A stretch of 11,323 bases of DNA. Origin: DATLYH01 sp035575035 (lineage in GTDB: Bacteria; Planctomycetota; Planctomycetia; Gemmatales; Gemmataceae). The stretch's first letter is position 1. Every line of letters begins with the position of its first letter. Below are positions 5,551 through 11,323 of this stretch, one piece after another. The stretch is from positions 1-11,323 of the forward strand of contig DATLYH010000256.1 in assembly GCA_035575035.1 (NCBI GenBank), read 5' to 3'. The translations under genes and the position numbers were made by a program. The notes beneath the pieces were generated by a model, which was not told the origin of the DNA, did not search any database, and saw only the letters and a program-made list of their open reading frames with translations.

Positions 5551-8244
5551 CGTTGGAGCTCCTCCGATGGACGAAGACAGGGAAGGATCGGTCAGCGGCA
5601 GCGAGACAAGGTTTTCTTTGCGGGTCTGCTGGTCGGCAGGCCAGCCGGCCCCCTCACCCCCAACCCCTCTCCCCCGCTTCGGGGGAGAGGGGAGCGATTC
5701 TTCTCTCCTCTCCCCCCGCGGGGGGAGAGGGGTGGGGGTGAGGGGGGTGGCGACTGGACGGGGCAGCCGGCTCTTGTAGGCGGCCAGGTCGTTGCCGGTG
5801 CGCACCTCGTCGGCAGCGCCGGGCCAGACCCCCGGTATCCGCGTCTGGCACTGGGGGCAGCGCCCTTCCGGCGTGATCCGGTACGAGCGGACCAGGTAGC
5901 CGAAACGCTCGATCAGGGTGGTGTGGCAAGAGGGGCAGCGGGTGTCTTCCCAGGGTCCAACCTGGCCGGGCAAGTTGCCGGCATAGACGAACCGCAGCCC
6001 CTCGGCGGCGCCGATCTCGGCGGCGCGCACCAGCATGTCGGCCGAGGTCGGCTCGGGGTCGGTCATCTTGTAGTCTTTGTGGAAGGCGGTGACGTGCCAG
6101 GGAATGTCGGGGCTGACCGAGGCGAGGAAGCCGGCCGCCCGACGCAACTCGTCCTCGCTATCGTTGAAGCCCGGCACGACCAGGGTGACCACTTCCAGCC
6201 AGAGGTCGCGCTCCCGGATCATGCGGATGGTCTGGGTGATGTTCTCCAGGGTGCCGCCGAGACTGCGGTAGTTGCGGTCGTTGAAGCTTTTGAGATCGAC
6301 CTTGTAGGCGATGATCCAGGGACGGAGAAAGTCAAGCACCTCGGGGGTGGCGTTGCCGTTAGAGACGAAAGCACAGGCCAGGCCGGCGGCGTTGGCCTCC
6401 CGGAAGACGCTGACGGCCCATTCGGCGGTGATGAGCGGCTCGTTGTAGCTGGAAACTACCAGGCGGGCCTTCTCGCGGCGGGCGATTTCGACGAGCTGCG
6501 CCGGCGTGACCGGGCGGATCGGGGCGACAGCGCTGGGGTCGCGCAGGGCTTGCGAACTCAACCAATTCTGACAGTTGGCCGCGACAACAAAATGAGGGAG
6601 ATAGCTGTGATCTTCCTCGACCTCCAGGTTATAAACGTAGCCCTTGAACCGACGCCGTTTCACTTGCCTGATCGGGATATACCAGAACTCGTCGTCTCCC
6701 CAGCAGCGACGATGCCCAGCATCACGAGGCCATCGGACATGGTAACGCTTTTCGGCGCGCTGAATAGTACGCCCGGCAATTTCCCCAGGGCCTTGTTGAT
6801 ACGTGCGGAGGGAGGGCACTGTCCCCGACCGCAACACCAGCCAGGCTACGCCATGAGCTAGGTCCTGCGAGGCCGTGGCGGTATCGATGCCTCCGTCTTC
6901 CCTCTCACCGCCGTCGCCCAGAACGTAGGCGTCAAGAAATGCCCGCGTTACCTCAGGGCCGGCTTCGAGCAAGGGAGGGGGTACTCGCTTCGTCCGCGCA
7001 TCTGCTCCGCACAGGGCCTCGAAGAGGAGCCCGAGGGAAGACTTGTAAGACACTACCGCACAGGTGGTGTCCCGATGATTGATGGAGGCCTTAACCCCGA
7101 AAAGGTCAGCCAGGAGTTGGGCGACTCGCTTCGCCAGGTGCTCCTCGTGCGGCCCGAACGAAAACGTCAGCATCGCCGAGTTGGCCCGGCGCTTGGTGTC
7201 CTGCCAGACACAACCCTCCGCGCAATAGTACCCGAGCAACTCCGCCAGGCGCTCATCCAGCGGGAGGGTTCTGGGGATGCCCGGGGAATGTTCGTTGAAG
7301 AGCCGTACCCGATCTCCTTCGCGGAGAACGAGGCCCTGATAGCGGAGAAGTTCATCCGCGGTAGTCTGTCCTTTCTGCAGGCGTCCCAGCACAGCCCAGA
7401 CACGACTCCGAGACACCCCGAGGTGAGTCGCGATTGCCGCCTGGGTGTGTCCTCGCGCCCGTAGATCGAGAACGTCGCGCAAGAACTCCTCCGACCAGCG
7501 GCGCTTCATCCGGGCCGTGGTGGCCAGCGATGCGATCCACGCGGCCACATCCAGTTCCTGGTTATGCGCGGTGTACTTTTTCGGCAGGACCAGACACCAG
7601 TCCCGCGAGAGTTCTTTGGCCTGGACGAATTTGGGCCGTTGGGGAGGTGCGCCGTGCTTGGGTCGCGGGATGGCAAGGAAGCGATGATCAGGGGTGCATT
7701 CAAGGGGAAGGCAAAAGGCGGGGATAATCCGGCACATTTCACCGGCGTACGGGTGACGGAACACGGCCCGCACTTGCCGGACTTGCCCGGTATGGGAGAA
7801 GACAGCCAAGCCCTCCACGGAGGCGATCTCCCCATCGGGCCTCTGCAGAATCCGCGTCGCCCGGCTGAACAGTGACTCCAGAGAGTCAACCCCTGTCGTG
7901 GTAGGCACGCGGGTCGAGCCGGTGAAGCAATACGAGCAGTGCAGGTCGCACCCCATCATCCCGAAGGTCAGCGCGTCGCTGCCGGGGTATACATGGAAGA
8001 AGGGTTTTTTCTCGACCGGATCGCATTGCAAACCGGCGACGTAGCCGTAGGGCACCTTCAGCTGTCCACGTTCGTTGAAACGCACCTTGCAGATGCCGCG
8101 TAGGCCGTCGCCGATCAGGCAGCGGTGGCCGCACGCCAGGCAGCGGATCCGGTCTCCCTCCACGCGGCAGAGCTCGGGCGCGCCGGTCACGGTATGCCGG
8201 TCCATTAACTCGGCAAGGGTTTCGTTCGCCACGCGCGTTTTCAT
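3511..8244 (-). CDS. amrS: Intein-containing AmrS-AMMECR1-MEMO fusion (AmmeMemoRadiSam system, all three parts)
   Basis: One uninterrupted frame, 1577 residues from the ATG at 8244. The 8244 start is preferred because GGAGGA lies 7 bases upstream; a GTG at 8268 is possible but lacks such a site. Order: an N-terminal cysteine region (CLACGHRC), the radical SAM core, a 452-residue intein (residues 106-557), the rest of the core with SSYNEP, and a CPSC/CPQC zinc-ribbon-like tail ending near residue 820. Next come a repeat-encoded linker (about 833-866), AMMECR1 (about 919-1105), a degenerate AMMECR1-like segment (about 1123-1293), and a complete MEMO domain (about 1309-1577). After splicing the motif reads CDLHCSY-CQNW, a proper CxxxCxxC, and the product would be 1125 residues. 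AmrS, AMMECR1 and MEMO form a widely conserved trio of unknown reaction, and human MEMO1 is a reported metal-binding protein. The protein is probably cytoplasmic. Whether AmrS and AMMECR1-MEMO stay joined in the cell is open, because an internal start exists at 5550. Confidence 0.93.
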   Translation of the reverse strand: MKTRVANETLAELMDRHTVTGAPELCRVEGDRIRCLACGHRCLIGDGLRGICKVRFNERGQLKVPYGYVAGLQCDPVEKKPFFHVYPGSDALTFGMMGCDLHCSYCFTGSTRVPTTTGVDSLESLFSRATRILQRPDGEIASVEGLAVFSHTGQVRQVRAVFRHPYAGEMCRIIPAFCLPLECTPDHRFLAIPRPKHGAPPQRPKFVQAKELSRDWCLVLPKKYTAHNQELDVAAWIASLATTARMKRRWSEEFLRDVLDLRARGHTQAAIATHLGVSRSRVWAVLGRLQKGQTTADELLRYQGLVLREGDRVRLFNEHSPGIPRTLPLDERLAELLGYYCAEGCVWQDTKRRANSAMLTFSFGPHEEHLAKRVAQLLADLFGVKASINHRDTTCAVVSYKSSLGLLFEALCGADARTKRVPPPLLEAGPEVTRAFLDAYVLGDGGEREDGGIDTATASQDLAHGVAWLVLRSGTVPSLRTYQQGPGEIAGRTIQRAEKRYHVRWPRDAGHRRCWGDDEFWYIPIRQVKRRRFKGYVYNLEVEEDHSYLPHFVVAANCQNWLSSQALRDPSAVAPIRPVTPAQLVEIARREKARLVVSSYNEPLITAEWAVSVFREANAAGLACAFVSNGNATPEVLDFLRPWIIAYKVDLKSFNDRNYRSLGGTLENITQTIRMIRERDLWLEVVTLVVPGFNDSEDELRRAAGFLASVSPDIPWHVTAFHKDYKMTDPEPTSADMLVRAAEIGAAEGLRFVYAGNLPGQVGPWEDTRCPSCHTTLIERFGYLVRSYRITPEGRCPQCQTRIPGVWPGAADEVRTGNDLAAYKSRLPRPVATPLTPTPLPPRGERREESLPSPPKRGRGVGGEGAGWPADQQTRKENLVSLPLTDPSLSSSIGGAPTMRPAEPVAPDPPPASPRPPELTAEDKEQILAATATMLRATVAGQPAAFPTDVLPGIRDRLVSGAFVSLKRGRHLRSCCGLLGQPIPLSQALERAVVRTAWEDTRFPPVSPTELDYLEMEVWLLFGPERVQAQGEERLRAITIGKHGVQVVRGEAHGLFLPSVAVEGNWDARRLLDQVCIKAGLPPTAWKDDATALFTFEGESFRGRLAGPDGPAPAARRPGPCRPEDLPAYTDFCRANLMALLNGATPNYYFWGAPDGNLAGAILLVQRPDSPEAVHFSQFSLRPGVPLQATLFALVQAAAQHLASQRLHPEVLDSVRLGLALLHDPVLHGTVADPHLAGLDPQHRAVLVRERHKSALLFDPGRTAEELLAEAAVQAKVTHPATAAVFSLDALTNMTRISVSTVPRPVRGPEVRPPAVAGTFYEADPAALAKTVDDLLAGERRPEPWPAALVPHAGLRFSGRIAAAVFKRLRIPPTVIVIGPKHTPLGVEWAVAPHRTWALPGASLASDFMLARRLCQAIPGLEMDAAAHRREHAIEVELPLLARLAPQTKVVGIAIGHGDLASCRRFADRLADLLRQRSDRPLLLISSDMNHFATDAENRRLDELAIAAMERCDPEALYKTVEEHHISMCGVLPAVIVLETLRLLGCLKRAERVAYGTSADVTGDTSRVVGYAGMLFG
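5548..5565 (-). promoter_or_regulatory. Internal ribosome-binding site and ATG for AMMECR1-MEMO
   Basis: On the minus strand GGAGGAG (5565-5559) is followed by 8 bases and an ATG at 5550, in frame with the fusion. Residues before this ATG read like translated intergenic DNA (repeat-encoded and low-complexity), and residues after it lead into AMMECR1. This is better spacing than chance would normally give, and suggests that amrS and ammecr1-memo were, or still are, separate cistrons. Confidence 0.5.
5649..5747. repeat. Pair of inverted REP-like palindromes inside the coding frame
   Basis: Two copies of a G/C-rich element lie in opposite orientation. The left copy starts CCCCCTCACCCCCAACCCCT at 5649 and contains a 12-base-pair stem (5664-5675 with 5681-5692, loop GCTTC). 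The right copy, read on the minus strand from about 5747, starts CCCCCTCACCCCCACCCCT and contains an 11-base-pair stem (5707-5717 with 5720-5730). The copies can also pair with each other. Such elements are usually intergenic. Here they are translated in frame as TPLTPTPLPPRGE and then SPPKRGRGVGGEG, forming the linker between AmrS and AMMECR1. Confidence 0.85.
6574..7929 (-). mobile_element. LAGLIDADG intein with helix-turn-helix, in the radical SAM cluster motif
   Basis: Exactly 452 codons, from Cys1 (CFTGSTRVP) to Asn452 (SYLPHFVVAAN), followed by extein Cys+1 (CQNW). Splicing block B is LECTPDHRF with Thr79 and His82. Block F is YNLEVEEDHSYL. The homing endonuclease shows two LAGLIDADG motifs about 100 residues apart, LAELLGYYCAEG (acid Glu238) and FLDAYVLGDGG (acid Asp339), with KRVPPPLLE between them. 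Both catalytic acids are present, so the endonuclease may be active. Between block B and the endonuclease lies an extra helix-turn-helix, GHTQAAIATHLGVSRSRVW, probably for DNA binding. The residue before the last Asn is Ala, where His is usual. By eye the intein is less GC-rich than the flanking exteins, consistent with horizontal arrival, though this was not calculated. Confidence 0.95.
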
Positions 8245-8257
8245 GGCACCGTCCTCC
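8242..8257 (-). promoter_or_regulatory. Ribosome-binding site that fixes the amrS start
   Basis: GGAGGA at 8257-8252 on the minus strand lies 7 bases before the ATG at 8244. An in-frame GTG 24 bases further upstream has no comparable site, so the ATG is taken as the start and the protein begins MKTRVANETLAEL. Confidence 0.6.
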
Positions 8258-8289
8258 GGCTGGCTCACACGTGCAGAGATGCTGATCGC

Positions 8290-8318
8290 AAGATACGTGA
8301 AATTGGCGGCCTATGCAA
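8290..8318 (-). promoter_or_regulatory. Candidate sigma70-type promoter for the amrS fusion and kynU
   Basis: On the minus strand TTGCAT (8318-8313) is followed, after 17 bases, by TATCTT (8295-8290). Predicted transcription would start near 8283, leaving a leader of about 40 bases before the ATG at 8244. It lies in the 180-base gap after the receiver gene, which would let amrS and kynU be expressed independently of it. A short inverted repeat, GGCGGT/ACCGCC (8378-8391), lies upstream and could be an operator or a weak stem. Called by eye. Confidence 0.35.
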
Positions 8319-8424
8319 CAGGAGCACCCGCCCGCCGGGCCGGTACCCCTTTCCCCCGCAGGCACGGCAGAGGAGGAGGCGGTACACCGCCGCGTGAGAA
8401 AGCAGGTGCCGGCCGATCTGAAGA

Positions 8425-8799
8425 TCAAACGGGACGGGGGCCGCGTTCAATCGTGCGGCGGATAGCTTCGAGTACTTCCTGGGGGCCGACTGGTTTGACC
8501 AGATACTCGGCAATGCCCGAGGGGACCGGCTCCGCCGCGCCGGCCAGGACAACGACCGGCACGGAGGCCCAGGCCGGTTCGCGCCGCTGCTCTTGGAGAA
8601 ACTGCCGGCCGCCCATCACCGGCATGCTGAGGTCGAGCAGGATCACCGACGGCGGGCCGGCCGACCGCAGGCGGTCCAGCGCCTCCCGGCCATTCGCAGC
8701 CGCGACCACCTGGTAGCCCTTGGACCGGAGCAGTTGGGTAACGGCGTCCCGCACCAAAGCGTTGTCCTCGATAACCAGGACATACTTCCCAGGGGTCAT
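8425..8799 (-). CDS. Single-domain response regulator (CheY-like receiver)
   Basis: A 124-residue receiver with no output domain. The acidic pair is Glu11-Asp12 (VIEDN), the phosphorylation site is Asp56 (LLDLSMPVMGG), the switch aromatic is Tyr99 and the conserved lysine is Lys102 (YLVKPVG). The position that normally holds Thr or Ser after the fourth strand is Ala86 (VVVLAGA), and the loop that follows is short, so signalling through the usual Thr/Tyr switch may be altered. The protein probably receives phosphate from a histidine kinase encoded elsewhere and acts by binding a partner. The start is supported by GAGGA 7 bases before the ATG. It lies 180 bases upstream of amrS on the same strand. 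A link to the AmmeMemoRadiSam system is only positional, and no kinase gene is in the window. Confidence 0.93.
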   Translation of the reverse strand: MTPGKYVLVIEDNALVRDAVTQLLRSKGYQVVAAANGREALDRLRSAGPPSVILLDLSMPVMGGRQFLQEQRREPAWASVPVVVLAGAAEPVPSGIAEYLVKPVGPQEVLEAIRRTIERGPRPV

Positions 8800-9162
8800 G
8801 GCGGGGTCCTCGGGAGGATATTTAGCCCTCCTTATACCTTAACCGACCGGCACCCGAACGACACCCCAATCGGGGCCCGTCGGCGACCCGAACGCGGCTG
8901 TGCTTTCGACGATCAGACTCGCCTTCTCGTTGCGGCGGCGCAGCGCGGCCGATGGTTCAGCCGATCTTTTCCCGCGGGATGCTCTCGGGGAGCTTGGCTG
9001 CGATGAGGGCGAATGACAGCATCCCCTCAAAGGACAGTTGCGATGGTTTTCCTCTCCGAGCATCGGCGGCAGCTGTCCCGCCGGTAACGTCAATTGCCCT
9101 GAATCGGTGTCGGATGGTATGCTGAGGCGCGGGGAAGTAGTTTGAAAAAGAGGCATGAGATC
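8800..9162. other. Divergent intergenic region between receiver and HEAT-repeat genes
   Basis: About 360 bases without a supportable gene. The left end should hold the receiver-gene promoter. A TATAAG at 8836-8831 (minus strand) would place the start about 25 bases before the ribosome-binding site, but its -35 element is poor. The right end holds the candidate promoter for the HEAT genes (9094-9123). A minus-strand open frame across 8839-9156 has no recognisable domain and would oppose that promoter. The centre (about 8860-9085) shows no repeat or RNA fold that I could identify. Confidence 0.5.
9094..9123 (+). promoter_or_regulatory. Candidate promoter for the HEAT-repeat gene pair
   Basis: TTGCCC (9094-9099), an 18-base spacer, then TATGCT (9118-9123). 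Predicted transcription would begin near 9130. That leaves about 33 bases before the ATG at 9163 but too little leader for the TTG at 9142, so it agrees with the ATG start. Called by eye from a weak match. Confidence 0.3.
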
Positions 9163-10305
9163 ATGCGTGGTCGATGCGGTGGGATCGCTGTGATCCTCCT
9201 ATTCCTTGCGATGGCCGGGCCGGCATCGGCCCAGACCAAGCCGCCCGAGAAGCCCCCAAAACCTGATCAACCGGAAAGTCCCGACCGGCCGTCGATCACC
9301 GAGATCGGTGGCAAGACGCTGCAACAATGGATCCAAGAGGCCCGTCACCCCGACCCTGGGGTGCGTGAGAATGCGGTCCGCACCATCATGCTGTTCGGTC
9401 CATCCGCGGCGCCGGCGGTCCCGGTCCTGATTGAGCGCCTGACCGATGTCGATGTCAGCCTGCGTGCCAACGCCGCCATCGCCCTGGCGGCCGTCGAGAT
9501 CGGCAATGCTGATATCCCCAAGGTGGTCGATGCGCTGGCCCGGCGCGCGACCGAGGATACGGAGTCGTTGGTCCGGTTCCAGGCGTGCGTGACGCTGGCC
9601 CGGTTCGGCAAGGAGGCGAAGGCGGCCATTCCTCATCTGATCAACGCCTCCAGGGACAGCCGTTGCTGGGAGGTCCGCAAGGCCGCCTGCTTCGCCCTGG
9701 GCCGGGCCGGCATGGCGACGAAGAACGACCCGCTCGACATGCGGGCCGCCAATGCTCTGATGCATGTCCTGAGCAAAGATCCTTCCGCCAAGGTGCGGCT
9801 GGAGGCAGCCACGGCCCTGGGCACCATGGGGCGGCCCGCCCAACAGAGCGAGCAGACAGCCATCGAGAATGCACTTCTGGCGCGGGCCAAGGACCAACGC
9901 GAAGATCGCGCCGTCCAGATCTGGTCGGCCGTCGGCGTGATGGCGATCCGAGACGAGGTCCCTGAGGAGTACCTGGTGGCCATCGCCAAGCAGCTCGATA
10001 ATCCCGATCTCGGCATTCGGACGCACGCCGCCCGGGCCCTGGGCACGATCGGCCCGCGGGCCCGGTCGCGGGTGCCGGATCTGACCAAACTGCTCAAGGA
10101 CAAGCAGCGCGAAGGGATCGTGGCTGCCCTCTGGGCCCTGGTGAGTATCGGCGGAGACGCCGACAAGGCCATCCCTGCCCTCAAAGAGCTGGCCGAGCGC
10201 AAGGATGTAGACGAGGGCCTTCGCGAGGCCGCCAAGGAGGCCATCCAGGTCATCAGTGGGAAGAAAAAATCGGAACCCCAATCGTCCCGCGAGCCATCCC
10301 CATGA
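9163..10305 (+). CDS. Secreted HEAT-repeat protein
   Basis: 380 residues from the ATG at 9163. A TTG at 9142 would add seven residues. The ATG is preferred because it follows an AAGAGG ribosome-binding site and gives a compact signal peptide: a basic start (RGRCGG), a hydrophobic core (IAVILLFLAMAG), and cleavage after PASA. A Pro/Lys-rich spacer comes next. About eight HEAT (PBS-lyase-type) repeats then fill the protein, each an alpha-helical pair with a pattern such as DPGVRENAVRTIMLFG or KVRLEAATALGTMG. These repeats form a superhelical scaffold for protein contacts. No enzyme domain is visible, so the role is probably binding in the periplasm or at the cell surface. The tail is charged and Ser/Pro-rich. 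The stop overlaps the next start (ATGA). Substrate or partner is unknown. Confidence 0.9.
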   Translation: MRGRCGGIAVILLFLAMAGPASAQTKPPEKPPKPDQPESPDRPSITEIGGKTLQQWIQEARHPDPGVRENAVRTIMLFGPSAAPAVPVLIERLTDVDVSLRANAAIALAAVEIGNADIPKVVDALARRATEDTESLVRFQACVTLARFGKEAKAAIPHLINASRDSRCWEVRKAACFALGRAGMATKNDPLDMRAANALMHVLSKDPSAKVRLEAATALGTMGRPAQQSEQTAIENALLARAKDQREDRAVQIWSAVGVMAIRDEVPEEYLVAIAKQLDNPDLGIRTHAARALGTIGPRARSRVPDLTKLLKDKQREGIVAALWALVSIGGDADKAIPALKELAERKDVDEGLREAAKEAIQVISGKKKSEPQSSREPSP

Positions 10306-11323
10306 AGCGTCGCCCTTTGATTCTTGGTCTCGTTGGCGCGGTAATACTGGGGGGTGCTGCGCCCTTGCCGGCCCAGCAATTTCTCGGCAAGCCGATCCAC
10401 TACTGGGTCAACGAACTGGATTCCCCGTCGCCCCAGGGACGGCGCGGCGCCGCCTTCGCCCTGGGCAAGATGGGAGCGGCCGCCGTCCCGCAGCTGCCCA
10501 AGCTAGTCCAGGCCCTGAAGGATCGCGACAGTGCTGTCCGCGAGGAAGCCGCCTCGGCCATCGGCGAAATCGGCCTTGCCCTGGCCAACTCCTACCTCGA
10601 GACCGTGCGGTCGAAGCCTGGTCGGCCCGGCGACCCCTCGGTCAAGGAAGAGGAGGAGCGGGCTGCGGAAGAGTGCCATCGCGCCTGGGAGGTGGTCCGC
10701 TCCGGGCTGTTGCAGCTTTTGAGCGAGGCCAGCGATGCCCCGTTGCGGCGCAGCGCCGCCTTCGCGGTGGGCGGCTACGGGCCGAGCGCGGCCGACGCCC
10801 GGCCGGCGCTGGAAAAGGCGCTGCGCGACCGCGACCCGGGGGTTCGCCAGAACGCCGCCTGGGCCCTTGGTCGGATCGGACCAGCCGCGGGACCGGAGGC
10901 CGTTGCCAATCTGTGCCAGGCGCTACAGGACGCCGACGCGGCCGTGCGCCGGGACGCGGCCGGCGCCCTGGGCCAGATCGGTCGGCCCACAGCCAGCAGC
11001 GCCATTGGAGCGCTGGCTGAGTGCTGCCGGCGCGATGCCGACGACGGCGTGCGCAAAGCGGCCGTGGATGCCCTCATCAACCTGGCCGGCCCTGAGGACC
11101 GGGCGGCTGTCCCCGACCTGAGCGCCTTGCTCAGCCACGCCGATCCGGACGTGGCCCGCGGCGCCGCTCTTGCCCTGGGGAACATCGGCGGCCGGGACGC
11201 AGCGGCGGCCGTACCCGTGCTCCGCCAGGCGCTGCAAGACGAAGACCCGGCCGTCCGGTCACTGGCGGCGGCGGCCCTGGCGAACATCGGGCCCAACGCG
11301 GCCGCGGCCGTCCCGGACCTGAC
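10302..11323 (+). CDS. Second secreted HEAT-repeat protein (3' end beyond the window)
   Basis: 340 codons are visible from an ATG overlapping the previous stop (ATGA), and the frame is open to the window edge. There is no clear ribosome-binding site, so translation is probably coupled to the upstream gene. The signal peptide has a basic start (MKRRPL), a hydrophobic core (ILGLVGAVILGGAA) and cleavage near PAQ. The mature start GKPIHYWVNELDSPSPQGRR mirrors the upstream protein's GKTLQQWIQEARHPDPGVRE, so the two are tandem paralogues. Near-perfect HEAT units follow, for example DPGVRQNAAWALGRIG, DAAVRRDAAGALGQIG and DPDVARGAALALGNIG. A charged helical insertion (EEEERAAEECHRAW) separates the first repeat pair from the rest. 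It probably acts as an extracytoplasmic binding scaffold. Its partner and full length are unknown. Confidence 0.92.
   Translation, partial: MKRRPLILGLVGAVILGGAAPLPAQQFLGKPIHYWVNELDSPSPQGRRGAAFALGKMGAAAVPQLPKLVQALKDRDSAVREEAASAIGEIGLALANSYLETVRSKPGRPGDPSVKEEEERAAEECHRAWEVVRSGLLQLLSEASDAPLRRSAAFAVGGYGPSAADARPALEKALRDRDPGVRQNAAWALGRIGPAAGPEAVANLCQALQDADAAVRRDAAGALGQIGRPTASSAIGALAECCRRDADDGVRKAAVDALINLAGPEDRAAVPDLSALLSHADPDVARGAALALGNIGGRDAAAAVPVLRQALQDEDPAVRSLAAAALANIGPNAAAAVPDL

Noticed and set aside
5649..5747. The paired hairpins as a transcription terminator
   Set aside because: They lie inside an open frame, lack a following U-run on either strand, and match the dispersed REP-like pattern instead.
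5086..6861. 591-codon plus-strand open frame opposite the AmmeMemoRadiSam gene
   Set aside because: It is the antisense of recognised AmrS, intein and AMMECR1 sequence in GC-rich DNA. Its product is low-complexity Gly/Arg-rich with no domain.
8266..8268. GTG as the start of the amrS fusion
   Set aside because: The ATG at 8244 has GGAGGA at ideal spacing, and the extra eight residues include the ribosome-binding site.
8839..9156. 105-codon minus-strand open frame in the divergent intergenic region
   Set aside because: It has no domain or ribosome-binding site, and it covers the likely HEAT-gene promoter.
9199..10281. 360-codon minus-strand open frame opposite the first HEAT gene
   Set aside because: It is a shadow of HEAT-repeat coding sequence; the plus frame has a signal peptide and repeats.
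10256..11020. 254-codon plus-strand open frame across the HEAT gene junction
   Set aside because: It is out of frame with both HEAT genes; the frame starting at 10302 has the signal peptide and repeats.

Overview
The window is GC-rich and reads like a chromosomal segment of a planctomycete, probably of the Gemmata group. This is an inference from content: tandem secreted HEAT-repeat proteins, an AmmeMemoRadiSam locus, a stand-alone receiver-domain protein, and a G/C-rich REP-like palindrome inside a gene. No rRNA or tRNA gene is present to confirm it.

Layout. Positions 1-96 hold the last codons of an unidentified gene. Positions 287-1733 hold a decayed, phage-like cassette on the plus strand. 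It contains a ParB-like/DNA-methyltransferase fusion gene whose first 120 bases carry a frameshift and a stop codon, followed with ATGA overlap by a truncated DUF1937-like gene. Positions about 1734-2197 are a junkyard of gene pieces, including an Rhs/YD-repeat scrap and an IS66-type transposase N-terminus on the minus strand.

The minus-strand block 2198-8799 holds, in transcription order, a CheY-like receiver protein, a giant AmmeMemoRadiSam gene, and kynureninase (kynU). The giant gene is the centrepiece. One open frame of about 1577 codons encodes the radical SAM enzyme AmrS, AMMECR1 (system protein A), a degenerate AMMECR1-like segment, and MEMO (system protein B). A 452-residue LAGLIDADG intein with an added helix-turn-helix sits exactly at the radical SAM cluster motif. 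The third cluster cysteine is the +1 extein residue of the splice junction, so splicing should be needed to build the native CxxxCxxC site. An inverted pair of REP-like palindromes is translated in frame as the linker between AmrS and AMMECR1. A good ribosome-binding site and ATG just after it suggest that the AMMECR1-MEMO half may also be made separately.

A 363-base divergent intergenic region (8800-9162) follows. After it, two secreted HEAT-repeat genes run rightwards with an ATGA overlap, and the second runs off the window end.

How they work together: AmrS, AMMECR1 and MEMO form a conserved three-part system of unknown chemistry, here physically fused. kynU lies 38 bases downstream and is probably co-transcribed, but a functional link is not evident from sequence. 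The methyltransferase region looks like a degenerating mobile island unrelated to the rest.
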